A DNA stretch of 64,000 bases from Lolium rigidum (Eukaryota > Streptophyta > Magnoliopsida > Poales > Poaceae), in contig NC_061512.1 of assembly GCF_022539505.1 (NCBI RefSeq), forward strand, positions 149,279,962-149,343,961, given 5' to 3'. Position 1 is the first letter of the stretch; each line of letters opens with the position of its first letter. The notes under the pieces were generated by a model, which saw nothing but the letters and a program-made list of their open reading frames with translations, made no database searches and had not been told where the DNA came from. Of this stretch, positions 31,689 to 43,522 are shown one piece after another. The position numbers and the translations under genes were made by a program.

Positions 31689-34600
31689 TCAGTTGCTTCC
31701 TTGTACAGAATAAGCATATTCTACTGGGATCGGAGCATCCACCTCATGCTGTTGACTGGCGAGATATTCTTCATAGTCCGAATCACTCTCAGATTCGCTG
31801 ATCCATCCATAGCAGGGGCGCCTTGCACGGCTAGTTCCAGTAGCTGCAGGATGTGGCAGTGTAGCTTCAGGAGCAGGCAGGTCATCGATAAGCATAGGGT
31901 CTGCTCCCTCAACTGCTGATATCTCATTGCGCGCCTCCACAATTGACATGACGACTTCTACTGGTGCCTCGCACATTGCTGCTTCATTTTGCTGCGTTAC
32001 ACACAAATGTCACGTAAGAATTGCACCATATGCATATTGTGTCACAACTCACAAAGCCTTGGTTTGAGTGAAACATCAAACTGTGTCACAAACCACAGCA
32101 GCTTTTGTACAACAGCTGAACTAGAGGCATGATAAAGTTAGGTTTAAGAGATTGCTGGAAACCAATCCAGTGTAGCAAAGAACACAGTTTTGTCTATGGC
32201 AAGCATTGTTAGCTATCCCACAATTCATCTCTCAATGAGGTACAATTCCAATTATAAGTATAAAGGTACATTCAAACAATGTAGACTCAAGATCTTTAAC
32301 TCCGGTTCCCTAATTATGGGCTTAAATAATTCCATGAAGAAGATAGGGTGGGAGAGAATTCTACTGTTTCATGGTGGAAAGCAACTGAAAGTGTGCAAAA
32401 CAATGTTTTGTGCTTTGTGTTTTCATATCAACATAAGAAGCTGCAGAGGTATTGTGGATTTTCTGATACTAAGATCATATGATCATATATGATCATGAAA
32501 AATTAACTTAATCAAAAAATTAAGAAAAAAACGAAGAACGTAAAGATATGCAGACACATATACAAGTAAAACATGTGCTCTTTGTGACCGCTGCTCAGAT
32601 GCAAAGTGTTTGCTTGGCTCGCCTCTCTTGACCGCTGCTGGACTGCCGAACGACGTATGCGCCATGGCCTGTCCACTGACGACACATGTGCTCTTTGTGA
32701 CCAAGAGTCTGAATCCATTGCTCATCTCATGATCCAGTGCTCTTTCTCACAGCAAATTTGGTTTGACGTCTGCTCCCAGCTGAACATTACAACCTGCATC
32801 CCAGGCCGCGATGATGACTTCAACTCCTGGTTTGAAACAGCGGTGGCCAATGCTCCCCCCGACACCCAAAGCGGAGCCAAATAAATCCTGATCCTCACCA
32901 TGTGGAGGCTTTGGAAGACGCGCAATGATGTCGTCTTCAACAATGTCACCCCCAGATGGCACGATCTAATTCTTTCCATTTTGGCAGAAGCTAAGCTCTG
33001 GCTTCTTGCAGGTGCTAGGGCACTGCGCCGGTTGCCTCTCCATACCAGGCCTCCCGATGACAACTTGCCACAGCATCTGCAGGCCTAACAAAGTTAGCTG
33101 CCTGTAGCCCTTGTATAGTTCTTTCTTTTTGCTTTCTCTCAGTTTTTCGTAGCCTTGCTACAACCCTGTATGCTCCCGCCTTCTCAGCGGTTTTCTCTAA
33201 TATATAATGATGCACGCCTAGGCGTGTGTTCGAGAAAAAAATATACAAGTGAAACTTGGTAGGAAGATATGATAATCTCCGAAATCATAAAAATGGCAAA
33301 CTAAATTAGTGTACACCAAATTGTGGTAAGTTACAATAACATAATGTAAAAGAGATTTTCAAGTTATAGTAAGTACAAACCACAAATAATTGTAGTACTA
33401 ACTCAATGCATGTACGCTGCAACGTAAGTTATTAATTATGTCCCATCAATTGTTAAAAAAACTGTAACATCATATTCCTTAACTTTGTGGAAAATATTTT
33501 TTCCCAAATTATGTATCAATACGTCCTACATATGATGACAACTGATAATTTCCTAGTAACTTCAGAGGTAATCTCGTTGACAATAGTGAGGGTGAACGGG
33601 CCACCACCAACTCGGAACTTTATAAGTGTGAAACTTTTACAAAAATGCACATGCATGTATGATTCTTTTTACAACAATTTATAAATATGGTTTATTGCTA
33701 AGTTACAATTATCATGATCAGATGATACTACCATCCGTTTGCTCTTTCTCATTGTATTACAGAGCAAAATGATGCAACTGATACTATGACGTTTGTGCAA
33801 TGCTAATTCACCAGCCAACTGTAACGGCATAAAGGTAGGCATCAAACAAATCATTTTTTTGCTGACTTTTTGCATTTTATGCATAACAAGTTTGTATGTG
33901 AGAAACATAGACATGTAAAAGGTAATCTCCAGAAACAACGAAACTTGGAGAGAACATAACGCCCATCAAAGATGAAGGAATCAACAGCAGAGAAATATGC
34001 ATCAATCATAAGAACAAGTTAACCCTACTATCATCTAAGCTCTATTTTCGCCCACTCAGCTTTCGTATACCATGTTAATCTAGCACACAAAATTATAGAT
34101 AGATAAGTAAAACAACAATCAATGGCAAAGAAATTGTATAGCACCCTTTATCTCCTAATGTAATAGTCGTGGGTTATGTATAGGTTGCCTCATCCATCAG
34201 AAAACATGCGTCATGCCTACATTTGCTCAATAAACAACACATGCTTTGAATGAAGAATACAGAATGGGCTATCTTAGCCCAAAACCTGAAGCCTAGTATA
34301 CAACAGAGTAGTCTTGATAACTTGGTCGGCTGCTACTTGCAGAAAAAATTGACAAACGAATGTTCAGGATAAAAGGAAGATGCATCAACAAGCTATAATG
34401 ATTAAATAATAGAGATTCTTTTCTTTTGTGTCATTTTTGTTTTTCCTCTTCATCTTGTAAATAATCGCTACACCTATTTTTTTTATTAGCTTAATGAAAT
34501 GGGCAGGGCACCTATCATTCTTGTAAAAGAATAACTGGTAGAGAACAAACTTGTAGCCTTGTTATCAAATGAAACGAATCATCCCTGGTTTTTTAATCAA

Positions 34601-35346
34601 TAAAATGAATTCCAAATTTCCAGCGCACTGGGAAACTATGTACATGCTGTCATTATATTTGCAATGCAGTGAAAAACAAATGCAGATCAATGGATCCGGA
34701 GATGCAAGTTTGTGACCATTATGGTGCCCTCTAACCCTATCTAATTCAGTCAAATGAACAAGATTTCTAAAAGTACATCAATTTTCACCCAATAAATAAG
34801 GTCATGAACATGCAGAATTAACCAGGTTTGTTTTAACAGAAAGAGTGAAACATCAAAGCTGACCAGGAACAGGAACAACAAATACATGTGAGATTGAGAC
34901 GAGAAAGGAAATTGAGAGGGAGCTCGCCGTATTAGGGTCCTCCTGCTCCAGCAGCAGCTGTGGCTGCTCTTCCTGCTCCTGCTTCTCAAAGAGCGCGTCC
35001 AGCACGACGCTGTATTTATCTGCCTTGATGTGCAACATTCCCCCTTCCCCATACACCTGGTCAGATCACGCCAAATCATGATCTTGGAACCACAAGGAGG
35101 AATTATCTTTGGGGTCATGTCCGCGGTTCTTGAACGCAGAAGACGGCACTTTGGATGCGAGGACAAAAAGATAAAACTGGGAGAAAGCGAAAAGGGTGGA
35201 AGGAAGAGAACCTCGATGAGCTGCTCGACGGTGCTGCGGATGTCGGCCTTGGGGTAGCCCATCGTCGCGAAGTGGGCGATGGCCCCGTCCATCAGCTCTT
35301 TCTCCTCCCTCGGCGGCCCCCGGCCCCGCCCACGCCGCCCCGCCAT
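31689..35346 (-). CDS. WIYLD-domain protein gene, three exons proposed
   Basis: Proposed exons, all phase 0: 35346-35212 (45 codons, MAGRRGRGRGPPREEKELMD), 35056-34928 (43 codons, VYGEGG ... DKYSVVLDALFEKQEQEEQ) and 31991-31689 (100 codons, ending ESDSDYEEYLASQQ...). Exons 1 and 2 together form a WIYLD domain, the small helical module found at the N-terminus of some plant SUVR histone methyltransferases, where it binds ubiquitin, and in small uncharacterised plant proteins. No SET domain is present; the acidic C-terminus with PCYGWISESES matches the small-protein class. The start is backed by the basic GRGRGPP opening. Intron 2 (about 2.9 kb) holds a truncated LINE and begins with GC (GCGAGC). 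A missed middle exon is possible. Localisation is probably nuclear (inference). Confidence 0.65.
32573..33240 (+). mobile_element. 5'-truncated LINE in intron 2 of the WIYLD gene
   Basis: The 668-bp insert ends in A-rich GAGAAAAAA and is flanked by a 15-bp duplication ATATACAAGTRAAAC (32558-32572 and 33241-33255, one mismatch). It encodes the C-terminal zf-RVT region of LINE ORF2: FAWLASLDRCWTAERR, then CALCDQESESIAHLMIQC. It is in sense opposite to the host gene. Its 5' end carries a copied 19-bp stretch (see findings). Confidence 0.85.
33256..34440. other. Intron-like AT-rich DNA
   Basis: Lies within the proposed intron 2 of the WIYLD gene. No mobile element or coding frame was recognised. 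Confidence 0.4.
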
Positions 35347-35435
35347 TGCTGGGGTTTTCCTCTTCTTCTTCTGAAATTAGGATTTTCCAGTGGGGAATGC
35401 CTTTTGCTGTCGGAGGGGTTATGTGTGAGCATTAA

Positions 35436-35869
35436 GGGCATCTCCGAGACTCGTCCTCTCCAAACACTAGAAAAACTAAAATGGGATTATAAAAAAATAC
35501 GTCCAGTCGGTCCCTATAACCTTCTCAAATAATACTCCCTCCGTTCCTTTTTAATTGACTTATACTAAATCCGAGTCAATTAAAAAGAAACGGAGAGATT
35601 AACTTTTAACACGTGGTCCCAATTAAAACCTAACCCATAGAGAGGCTGTGAGAGTGTCGGCGTGCATGCAAATAATATTTTATTCTCTCTCCCCACATGG
35701 CTAGCCTACATGGAGGTTTACATACATGAATTTTTCCTCTCTCTTCTCACATGCACATGCAACCAAATAGGGCCTACAACTGGACGGTGGCATCAATTTT
35801 TAGCCTCCCAAAGATTAAATAGCCTTTCAAAGACCATTAGTCTGATGTGAAATGAGGAGCGAGATGCTC
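35436..35869. mobile_element. Harbinger-type MITE containing a Stowaway
   Basis: GGGCATCTCCGAGACTCG at 35436 and GGAGCGAGATGCTC ending at 35869 are complementary ends with TAA/TTA flanks. The interior is non-coding and contains the Stowaway at 35535-35599. Confidence 0.5.
35535..35599. mobile_element. Very short Stowaway MITE
   Basis: A 65-bp near-perfect hairpin: CTCCCTCCGTTCCTTTTTAA against TTAAAAAGAAACGGAGAGAT, with TA on the left. It is almost all terminal repeat. Confidence 0.75.
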
Positions 35870-35873
35870 TTAA

Positions 35874-36107
35874 GGGCTTGGTTGGTTGCTGCCCACAATT
35901 TACCAAGCTAAAGTGTAGGTAGTTATAAAAGTGTGGCTTAAAATATTGTAACCAAACTTTGGCAAACATTGACAAAAAAAAAAGACTATGACACATAGGC
36001 CATACATGCAATAAAGTGTGGCAAGCCAAAGGATGACAAAAATCAAACACATGCCAACTAAACTATGCTTCTAAAATTTAACTTGGCAAATTATGGTTGG
36101 GAACCAA
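35874..36107. mobile_element. Tourist-like MITE
   Basis: GGGCTTGGTTGGTTGC ... AATTTACCAAGC on the left is mirrored by GGCAAATTATGGTTGGGAACC on the right, with TAA before the left end. The right end is imperfect. Confidence 0.5.
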
Positions 36108-37974
36108 AAATGTTGTAAATAGGCAAAGCTTGGCCCACGCAACGTTTTTAGGGGCGGTTGGATATGAGAAGGAAGGCTTTGTGATCAGTGGTTGGGAAAC
36201 ACGGTAAGAGCAACTCTACTTGATCCCGTAAACCGTGGACTGTATAAACACAACTATGTGATACAAAAAACGTGATTTAATTTCTGCGCTCATGTAGGCT
36301 GCCGCCAAATATTCTGTTTTGCAATTTCCGTTTACGAAATCTGATCGGCTATAGCAGACTTCCAACAAAAACCGTAAGATAAACTGTGACAATATGGCAG
36401 CAAATTGAACGAAACAAATGAATTTTTTGAACATAACAACACCCAATAATCATACAAATTACAATATTCTTGAAGTTACGTGACAACAATAGTTCAATTA
36501 AATAATTAAACAAATAATGAATGGTTCCCGAGTAAATAATTGCTAACTCACCGATGAATAAATAAGATATGTAATGAATGAATGACGGACACCAATTTAT
36601 GCCATGTATGTGCCACTTGTGCTCGATGAGATCAAGGTTGAGCTGGGTATGTGTAACCAAATCTTCAATTTGCCGACACGTCTCAAGAAATGCTTGAATG
36701 TGATCGGGTTTTTTGTGTGGTACCTGCACACAGCTACCAGCATTGTCATAGAAGAACTCCAAGTTTAACCCTCTCTGATCTTCGATGATCATGTTGTGAG
36801 AAATCACACAACATTTCATAATGTTATTAAGGATTTTTTATCCAAAAAATGAGTTGGACCCTAGACAATAGCAAATCGAGCTTACAAACACCAAAAGCTC
36901 TTTAGATGTCCTTTTGGCATGCTTCTTGTGCCTTGACAAACTGAGCTTCTTTCTTTGTTTGGGGGTTTTGGATGGTCTTCACAAATATTTCTCAAGCAGG
37001 ATAGATGTTGTTGGCAAGATAGTAGCCCATGGTGTAGTCATCCCCATTGACTTTGTAATTGCATGACAGAGCATGTTCGCTAGCTAATCTAGCAAACAAA
37101 TGAGATTTGTGCAAGACATTGTCATTGAGTGATCCCGACAATCCAAATAAGCAATGCCAAATCCATAAATCCTCAAATGCCACGACCTCAAGCACAATGA
37201 TGGCATCACAAATTTTACCGCAATATTGTCCGTGCCATGACTTCAGGAAACTCGTCCACCTCCGATGCATACAATAAACACTTCCTAGCATGCCCGACCA
37301 CCCTCTCTTTTCATTCACCGCCATCAACCTTTGTGTATCTTCTTCGTTTGGAGATTGAAGATACACGTGATTGAACACACCTTGGAAAACATCAGAATGG
37401 CTTGAATGATTGTACCTTCGTCAATGCGAAGATACTCATTTGTATAGTCTGTCAGGATGACATATGCGAGCACCCACATAGCTGCCAAGGTTTTTTTTGA
37501 TAGGGGCTAAACCCCATTGAAAGGACACGGATGTCGCCTAGAGGGGGGTGAATAGGCGGTTTAAAACTTTTACGAGATGGGCTTAACAAATGCGGAATAA
37601 AACTAACGTTTACTTTGTCAAGCCCAAAACCTATATACTATGGTTCACCTATGTGCACCAACAACTTATGCTAAGGAATACAAGAAACTATGTGATAGCA
37701 AGATATATATAACTTCAAGCACGATGGCTATCACAAGGTAAAGTGCATAAGTAAATAGCTCGGGTATAGAGATAACCGAAGTGACGTGGAGACAACGATG
37801 TATCCCGAAGTTCACACTCTTGCGAGTGCTACTCTCCGTTGGAGCGGTGTGGAGGACAAGTCACTCCAAATGCACGAGGGCCACCGTATTCTCCTCGAGA
37901 ATTCCCACCAAAAGGGATGTCCTCGATCCACTATGGAACCTTAGGGAGGTCACCGAACCCGCACAAAGCTTGGG

Positions 37975-38175
37975 GCTATCTCCACAACTTAATTGGAGGC
38001 TCCCAATAAATTGCCACTAAGGCCTTGCCCTTGAAGAATCTCCACAACTTAATTGGATTCCCCAAGAACACCACTAAGATGCCACAAAGGCCTTTCTCTT
38101 GAAGAATCTCCACAACTTAATTGGAGTCCCCAAGAACACCACTAAGATGCCACAAAGGCCACTAAGCCGTCTAGG
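37975..38175. repeat. Tandem repeat inside the solo LTR, 60-68 bp units
   Basis: TCCACAACTTAATTGGA recurs at 37981, 38041 and 38109, followed each time by a CCAAGAACACCACTAAG-like phrase. Confidence 0.85.
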
Positions 38176-38609
38176 GTCCAAAGACCCAAGAGTAACAATC
38201 TTCTTGCTTTCACTTCCACGAATTACCGTGGAGAACTCAAATCGATGCACCAAATGCAATGGCAAGAACACCACAAAGATGCTCAAGTACTTCTCTCTCA
38301 AATTCCAACAAAGCTACAAAAGCTATTGGGGGAATAGGAGAGGAAGAACAAAGAGGAGAACACAAAATTCTCCAAGATCTAGATCCCAAAGGTTCACTCA
38401 CAAAGAGATGATTTGGTTTGGTCAAAGTGTGGATCTAGATCTCCTCTCTCTTTTCCCTCAACAGGGGGCAAGAATCACGGAGGGATAGAGAGATAGGGCA
38501 AGCTTCTCAAGATCAACAATGGAGGAGAGAGAGAGGAAGAAGCACAATCCCAAGGAGGAAGAAGGGGGGTATTTATACCCCCCAAGAAAATTGAGCCGTT
38601 GGGGCAAAT

Positions 38610-38830
38610 CGAGGGCCGGATTATCCGGTGTAAGTTAGGGCCGGATAATCCGGCCCCCCTGAAATATCCGGCCCTGGGAAAATCCGGGCAAAAGTCCACC
38701 CAAAAATCCGGCCCCTATCCAGGGTATCACTAAGCCACTTCGCCAAAAGTCCTTAGCCGATTTTCAGGGGCCGGATATTTTGCAAATATCCGGCCCGGAA
38801 AATCCGGCCTGGTGATATAGACCTGCTACC
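38610..38830. repeat. Array of CCGGAT / ATCCGG palindromes
   Basis: At least eight ATCCGG or CCGGAT cores occur here, including CCGGATTATCCGG and CCGGATAATCCGG. The longest is a perfect 13-bp stem, GGGCCGGATATTT (38768-38780), with a 3-base loop and its complement at 38784-38796. Confidence 0.85.
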
Positions 38831-39387
38831 TTGTAAAATCCAAAACTTAAGATTGGTAGCTCCGAATAGAGTGAAACCAATTTTGTTGGAAAGAGGACGA
38901 CAAGAGCATACCCAACAAAAATATGGAAACTAGTAGGGGGTGATTTTCTATTATATTTAGAGGTGCAACACCTCAACATGAGAAACCGAGAAAATCACCA
39001 AATTCGAGAACGCAACAAGTGATCTATGCGAAATCCGTTTTCGATGAACTAGAGCTTATCATGAGAATAAGCACAAGCTCTAAAACATCACATGGATAAG
39101 ATCCAAATAACAACCAAGAAAGATGATGCAAGGATTCAAGGATGCAAGGGTTTGAGCTCTCTCCGAACGATACGATCGAGTTACTCACTGGAGAGCCCTC
39201 TTGATAGTACGGCAACTAAACTATAAACCGGTCTGCAACTACACTATGAGACCGGTGAGAAAGAAACCCTATCAAGAGCAAACTTTATACTTGTGCATTC
39301 CACTTGAGCTCGATGATGACGATCTTGACCTCAACAAGATGGAACGCCTTTCTTGATTGTGCTTGCTTGACGAAGTCTTGTGGATTT

Positions 39388-39735
39388 CTCCCCCATAATC
39401 CATCTTGGGAGAGCTTCTTCTTTGGCGCATCTTCACATATCCATGATCACCATATGGATTGCTCCCCCATAATTCACCATGGGAGAGTTTCTTCTTCGGC
39501 GCATCTTCACATATCCATGATCACCATATGGATGGCAAGAGTCAAGCAAAGGATCTCTTCGAGATGACTCACCTTGAACTTGCACTTCATTTCTTCATGG
39601 CAAGCTTCAAGCTTATGATCTCTTCGCGTTGGCTCATCTTGAACTTGCACTTCATTTCTTCATGGCAAGCTTCAAGCATATGATCTCTTCAAGTTGGCTC
39701 ATCTTGAGCTTGCACTTCATTTCGTTGATGTCTTC
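39388..39735. repeat. Two tandem-repeat blocks near the LTR right side
   Basis: A 74-bp unit is repeated twice (CTCCCCCAT at 39388 and 39462). It is followed by a 65-bp unit repeated about 2.5 times (CTTGAACTTGCACTTCA at 39573 and 39638; variant at 39703). Confidence 0.85.
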
Positions 39736-40339
39736 AAGTTAACCTTGAGAGCTCACTTCATCTTCATCTTCAAGACATACTTGACACTTGATCTTCTTCA
39801 TTTGCTTCTTATTGCAATCTTGAAGCCAACATATGGTTCAAGCATTGCCTATGAACAACACCTACAAATATAACTCAATGCAAACATTAGTCCATAGGGA
39901 TTGTCATTAATTACCAAAACCACACATGGGGGCTCCATGAACTTTCACCCATTGCGCCGGCAACATTTCTCTAGTGAGTAAAATAGCGAGAATTGTTCTC
40001 AGAAGCTTTGACTATATCAAGAACCAAACTACGACACATCTGGTGCCTTCTACGAAAAAGATGTGGTGGTTCAGTGAAGTAGTCTTGCATTAGCGATGTG
40101 TACCAGAGCGCTCGCTTCCGCTGGATGCAAACGCGGCCGGCCATCAATCCGCACTGCATATTGAGGTTGGCTCTATCTTAGTGCTCCTTCGTGGCGAGGA
40201 TGAGGATCATATGCTCGCTGTCATCATCGTTGAGCATATAGTCGAGGTCCTAATCATTTGAATACGACGAGTCCTCAAAAAGGAACTCCAAGCTCAACGA
40301 GGAAGTCATCTACAAAAATCAAATGTCAAAATCAAATCT

Positions 40340-41290
40340 AGCGGAATAGATTAAACTCGTGTCAAAATCGAATCAGGGTGGCTAGAAGCATGGAGGCGAC
40401 CTCGTGTTGCGGGGTTGTCTGGCACTGTGGTGGTCCTGGCTGGCGACATGGTTGTGGAGCCGGTGGCTGACTTAACATGGCCAAACTGGGTCTGGCCAAT
40501 ATAGGCTCATTTCGTGTTGATCCCAGAGTGGCTAGGTGCGCCATGTTCACTGGTGACGGTTCGTGGTTTACCTCTCGGCAAGTTGGTTTATTTGGTCTCC
40601 CCTTTTCGGTGGACGTAGGCTATTGGTCTAGGGCAAAATATGTGTTGTTGATGATAGCGATGCCCGCGAGCGCCACCACCTTCTTGGAGGCACTTTCATG
40701 GACACATCCGTGCTATACTACCCCATCACGAACACCTTAACCTATCACGAGCACCACGGGAAATCATTGATCCTGCTTACCGGATTAGGCAGCGGCGAGA
40801 CCACAGTGGCATCTCCTCCTTGGAGGCGCTTCTTGGGTTTCTTACGGAGTCCGCGAGCAGCTGACGGAATCCTTGGTGGCCGCTTCTCCAAGCACGAGTC
40901 TCGGGGGTGCAATGCACACCTTTGCCTGTGCTTCCTAGAAAGTATCATCCGTAATTTGATCTAGTTGGATTCTTCCATTGACTCGCCTACTTATCCTAGG
41001 TGGGTGGACGACACGTTGATCAGTTCCATCTTAGAGGCAAGGGTGTGGTAGCAGGGTTTCCGGTCTTGTTGTGATACAGTTTCCAGGCTCTCGCTTCCTT
41101 GCCATTCATAGCTAAATGTTGTGAAAGTCAATTCTTCGTCGTGTGGGTGATGTGGGAGTGATTTTCAAGATGTATGGCATGGGTGTGGCTAAAGGGGCAG
41201 GCGTAAAGTTGTAGCCACTCTATGAATTTGTATCCGTGTCTTTTTCTATCTTAATACATACGACACACATCTTTGCTTGTTCTTGAATTT
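40340..41290 (+). mobile_element. Probable LINE or retroposon remnant
   Basis: GC-rich sequence with no intact frame ends in TTAATACATACGACACACATC and TTCTTGAA, which resembles a grass LINE 3' end without its A-tail. It abuts the missing end of H2 and may have replaced it. Confidence 0.4.
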
Positions 41291-42029
41291 TGTTTCTTGC
41301 GTTTTGGATTTTGGAATGAGTTCACTATATTGTGAGGGTAGTTCGAAACTGAGAAAAATAGGGAAGCGGAGAAGAGATCGAATGCTCTGATGCCAAATTC
41401 TTTCTCAAATAAAATAATATATGTTTCCCAACTGTCCAGAGTGAAAGCCCAAGGTGGGGGAGAGAACACCACTCTTCTATGTAGTTTTATTTGGTGGTGG
41501 GACCCGTGGTACAAATATTTGGAATCGATTTACGCTTTAGCCGCTGACATATTTCACAACAATGCCAGATAGTATTTTATGGCAAATTGAGGAATAAGAA
41601 GGGTGTGTCTGCCCTAAGATTTCTTTGGTGCAATCATATGGGACAAGATCCAAAAGGTGCTAATACAAGTTTTTCTCCACTATCACGATCCTAAAAACAA
41701 TGCCAAAACATTATTTTATTTTAACAAAGAACAATATCGTCCTAACTATGGTGTTAGAATAAAATAAAATATCTATACTCTAGAGGTTTTTTCTACAAAT
41801 AGCGGTATGAGCATTCACTGGACTTCGGCTTGATTCTATGCGTAAGTGTTTCCAAAAGTCTGGGTTTAGTTTCTAGCTCTACAAGCTAGGGGGTCTTGAT
41901 AATTTGTTGATGTGGTTAACAAGAAGGAAATGTTGTAATCCAAATGTTGTTAGGACTTCTATAGCGCTTGTTTATGTCAGAAAATTATGAGTGGCTTTGT
42001 TCAATCCAGTTTTCGCTCACTTGTGCATC
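41291..42029. other. AT-rich DNA, nothing recognised
   Basis: No coding frame above 90 codons, no inverted termini and no poly(A) with target duplication were seen. Confidence 0.35.
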
Positions 42030-42310
42030 ATATGTAATGGTTTGCCTACATCACCAACATTATAATGGCACTTCCCATACCTATGTTCACAATATGCATT
42101 TCTCTTACCCTCTTCAGGTCGGCACTACTCATCTTAGCGATCTTATCTTCTCTTGGAGTATGGACCAATCAGTAGCTAGGAGTGCATGTTATATATAGCC
42201 ACCTGCATTTCAAATAGTTATTGCAATCTAACATCATATGAAGGAAGTTGTTGCACCTGTCAAAATGAACGTTATCAAATGAGTTAGTGAGCCACGTTCA
42301 TGCACTTCAC
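42030..42310 (+). repeat. Dispersed repeat R, copy 2
   Basis: Same ordered phrases as 29222-29500 and 51330-51600: CACTTCCCATACC, TTGGAGTATGGACCAATC, TAGCTAGGAGTG, TATATATAGCCACCTGCA, TTGTTGCACCTGTC and GTGAGCCACGTTCA. Confidence 0.65.
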
Positions 42311-43385
42311 TCAAATAAACAAGGTAGGGCACAACTGTGCCACCCACTATTTCACCTTCTAAGACTATGAGTGCCATTAGAACAAAAGAAACACATCAAA
42401 CGACTATAGGAAGCACATAATGGACAAAGAAATTTGTTACGCTTGTTGAATTTCACGGAAAATAAAACCAAAGAAGGCGTTAGAAGCAACCTATACCTCT
42501 TCACAAGAATCTCTACACTATTAAACACAGAGTTGGTGGTAGTGACTTTCCTTCCCACTTATGATCTCCTCCCATCAATCACCTCGACTTATTACGCATC
42601 ATCAGATCCGATTTGCATGCCCAGTAATTAACCTCACCTCCCCATGCACCACCTTTTCTGAAAAAATCTTTATCCCATCTCCCAAGAAAAAAAAGGCAAG
42701 AAAAATAAGAAATTTCATATCAAATTGCAAAGAGAAAAAAAAAGTTGTGATTCGGTTTCTTCTTGGGAACATAGGGGCAATCGGGAAAGTTTGAAAAGAG
42801 GAAAACAGTTAGAAGGAAAGAATCAATCTTTTTTTAAAGCAACATGATGTTGTATTCTTTTGTAGCAATACGCAAACATTTAGCTATTAATACAAATTTA
42901 GAGGTTACTGGATAAGCTTTCAAAACAAATTGTTGGCCTCAAATTTTTGTTGGATCATGAATAATGTTGGTGCTTCTTCTTTTGGAAGATATTTTTTGTT
43001 GGTTGTCATAGCTGCTAGGCCCAGCTTCACTTGGAAGGTATGGAATGGGAAAAAAATGTTTTGGATTTTTTTTTGGTAAATAAAATGTTTTGGCTTGATA
43101 TGTAGTTTGGGGATTGCTTTATGTCTACTTAATTTTGGGATTCATATTTAACTTGTAACCAACATGTTTAGTCTGTTGCGGATATTTGGGACATGCACAC
43201 TCTGAAACTGTCTACCTGATAATCATGTACGGGTATTTACTTCATGGCCGTGTGGCTCCATTTATGCCAACGATTAATGATGGGAAAATTATCCGATAAA
43301 CCTGATAGTTTTATATGCAAGCTAACTACATCCGGTGTTCTCAGCGAAATCAATGTATGAAGAACTAATGAATAGACATAATCAT
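42311..43385. other. AT-rich DNA left of LINE B
   Basis: No gene or mobile element was recognised. It holds the left target duplication of LINE B at its right edge. Confidence 0.35.
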
Positions 43386-43522
43386 TTTCTTACAAAATAC
43401 TTTTTTTTGAACGTTTAACAGTAGGAAAGGCTCCTACTGTTTTTGTATTAGATCACCCTCTTGAGGGTATAGTCATGGAACATTTACATGGGGAAAATTT
43501 TACAGGGGGGCAGGGGTAGGGG

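Larger units (their letters stand above)
37518..39947. mobile_element. Solo LTR, 2430 bp
   Basis: It begins TGAAAGGACACGG, ends CATGAACTTTCA, and is flanked by the perfect 5-bp duplication CCCAT (37513-37517 and 39948-39952). There is no primer site, polypurine tract or second repeat, so it is a solo LTR, the product of recombination between two LTRs. The phrase ATGTCGCCTAGAGGGGGGTG near its start is common in long grass LTRs. I suspect a SIRE/Maximus-type Copia element but cannot confirm. It contains three tandem-repeat blocks and an array of CCGGAT motifs. Confidence 0.75.
36208..40306 (-). mobile_element. PIF/Harbinger element H2, split by a solo LTR, right end lost
   Basis: The left terminus GAGCAACTCTACTTG at 36208 follows TAA. 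No complementary terminus was found to the right of 40306, so that end is deleted or replaced. Without the 2430-bp LTR and one copy of its target duplication, about 1.66 kb of element remains. Confidence 0.65.
36590..40306 (-). pseudogene. Decayed PIF/Harbinger transposase of H2
   Basis: Reading on the minus strand from MTSSLSLEFLFED at 40306, recognisable blocks are FSPYQKK (next to the LTR site), EDTQRLMAVNEKRGWSGMLG, DLWIWHCLFGLSGSLND, GYYLANNIYP and MKCCVISHNMIIEDQRG. The first catalytic Asp of the usual GSIDCMH is replaced (GSVYCMH). Stops occur in the N-terminal part, and several frame changes separate the blocks. The LTR insertion falls inside codons for the conserved ...GFSPYQK segment. 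It is much older than the transposase at 17737-19093. Confidence 0.75.

Noticed and set aside
31689..35346. SUVR histone methyltransferase call for the WIYLD gene
   Set aside because: No pre-SET or SET motif is found in the proposed exons, and the short acidic C-terminus fits a small WIYLD protein better.
37490..37517. T-run followed by GATAGGGGCTAAACCCC, first read as a minus-strand LINE tail
   Set aside because: Joining across the solo LTR shows that it encodes the conserved FSPYQK segment of the H2 transposase.
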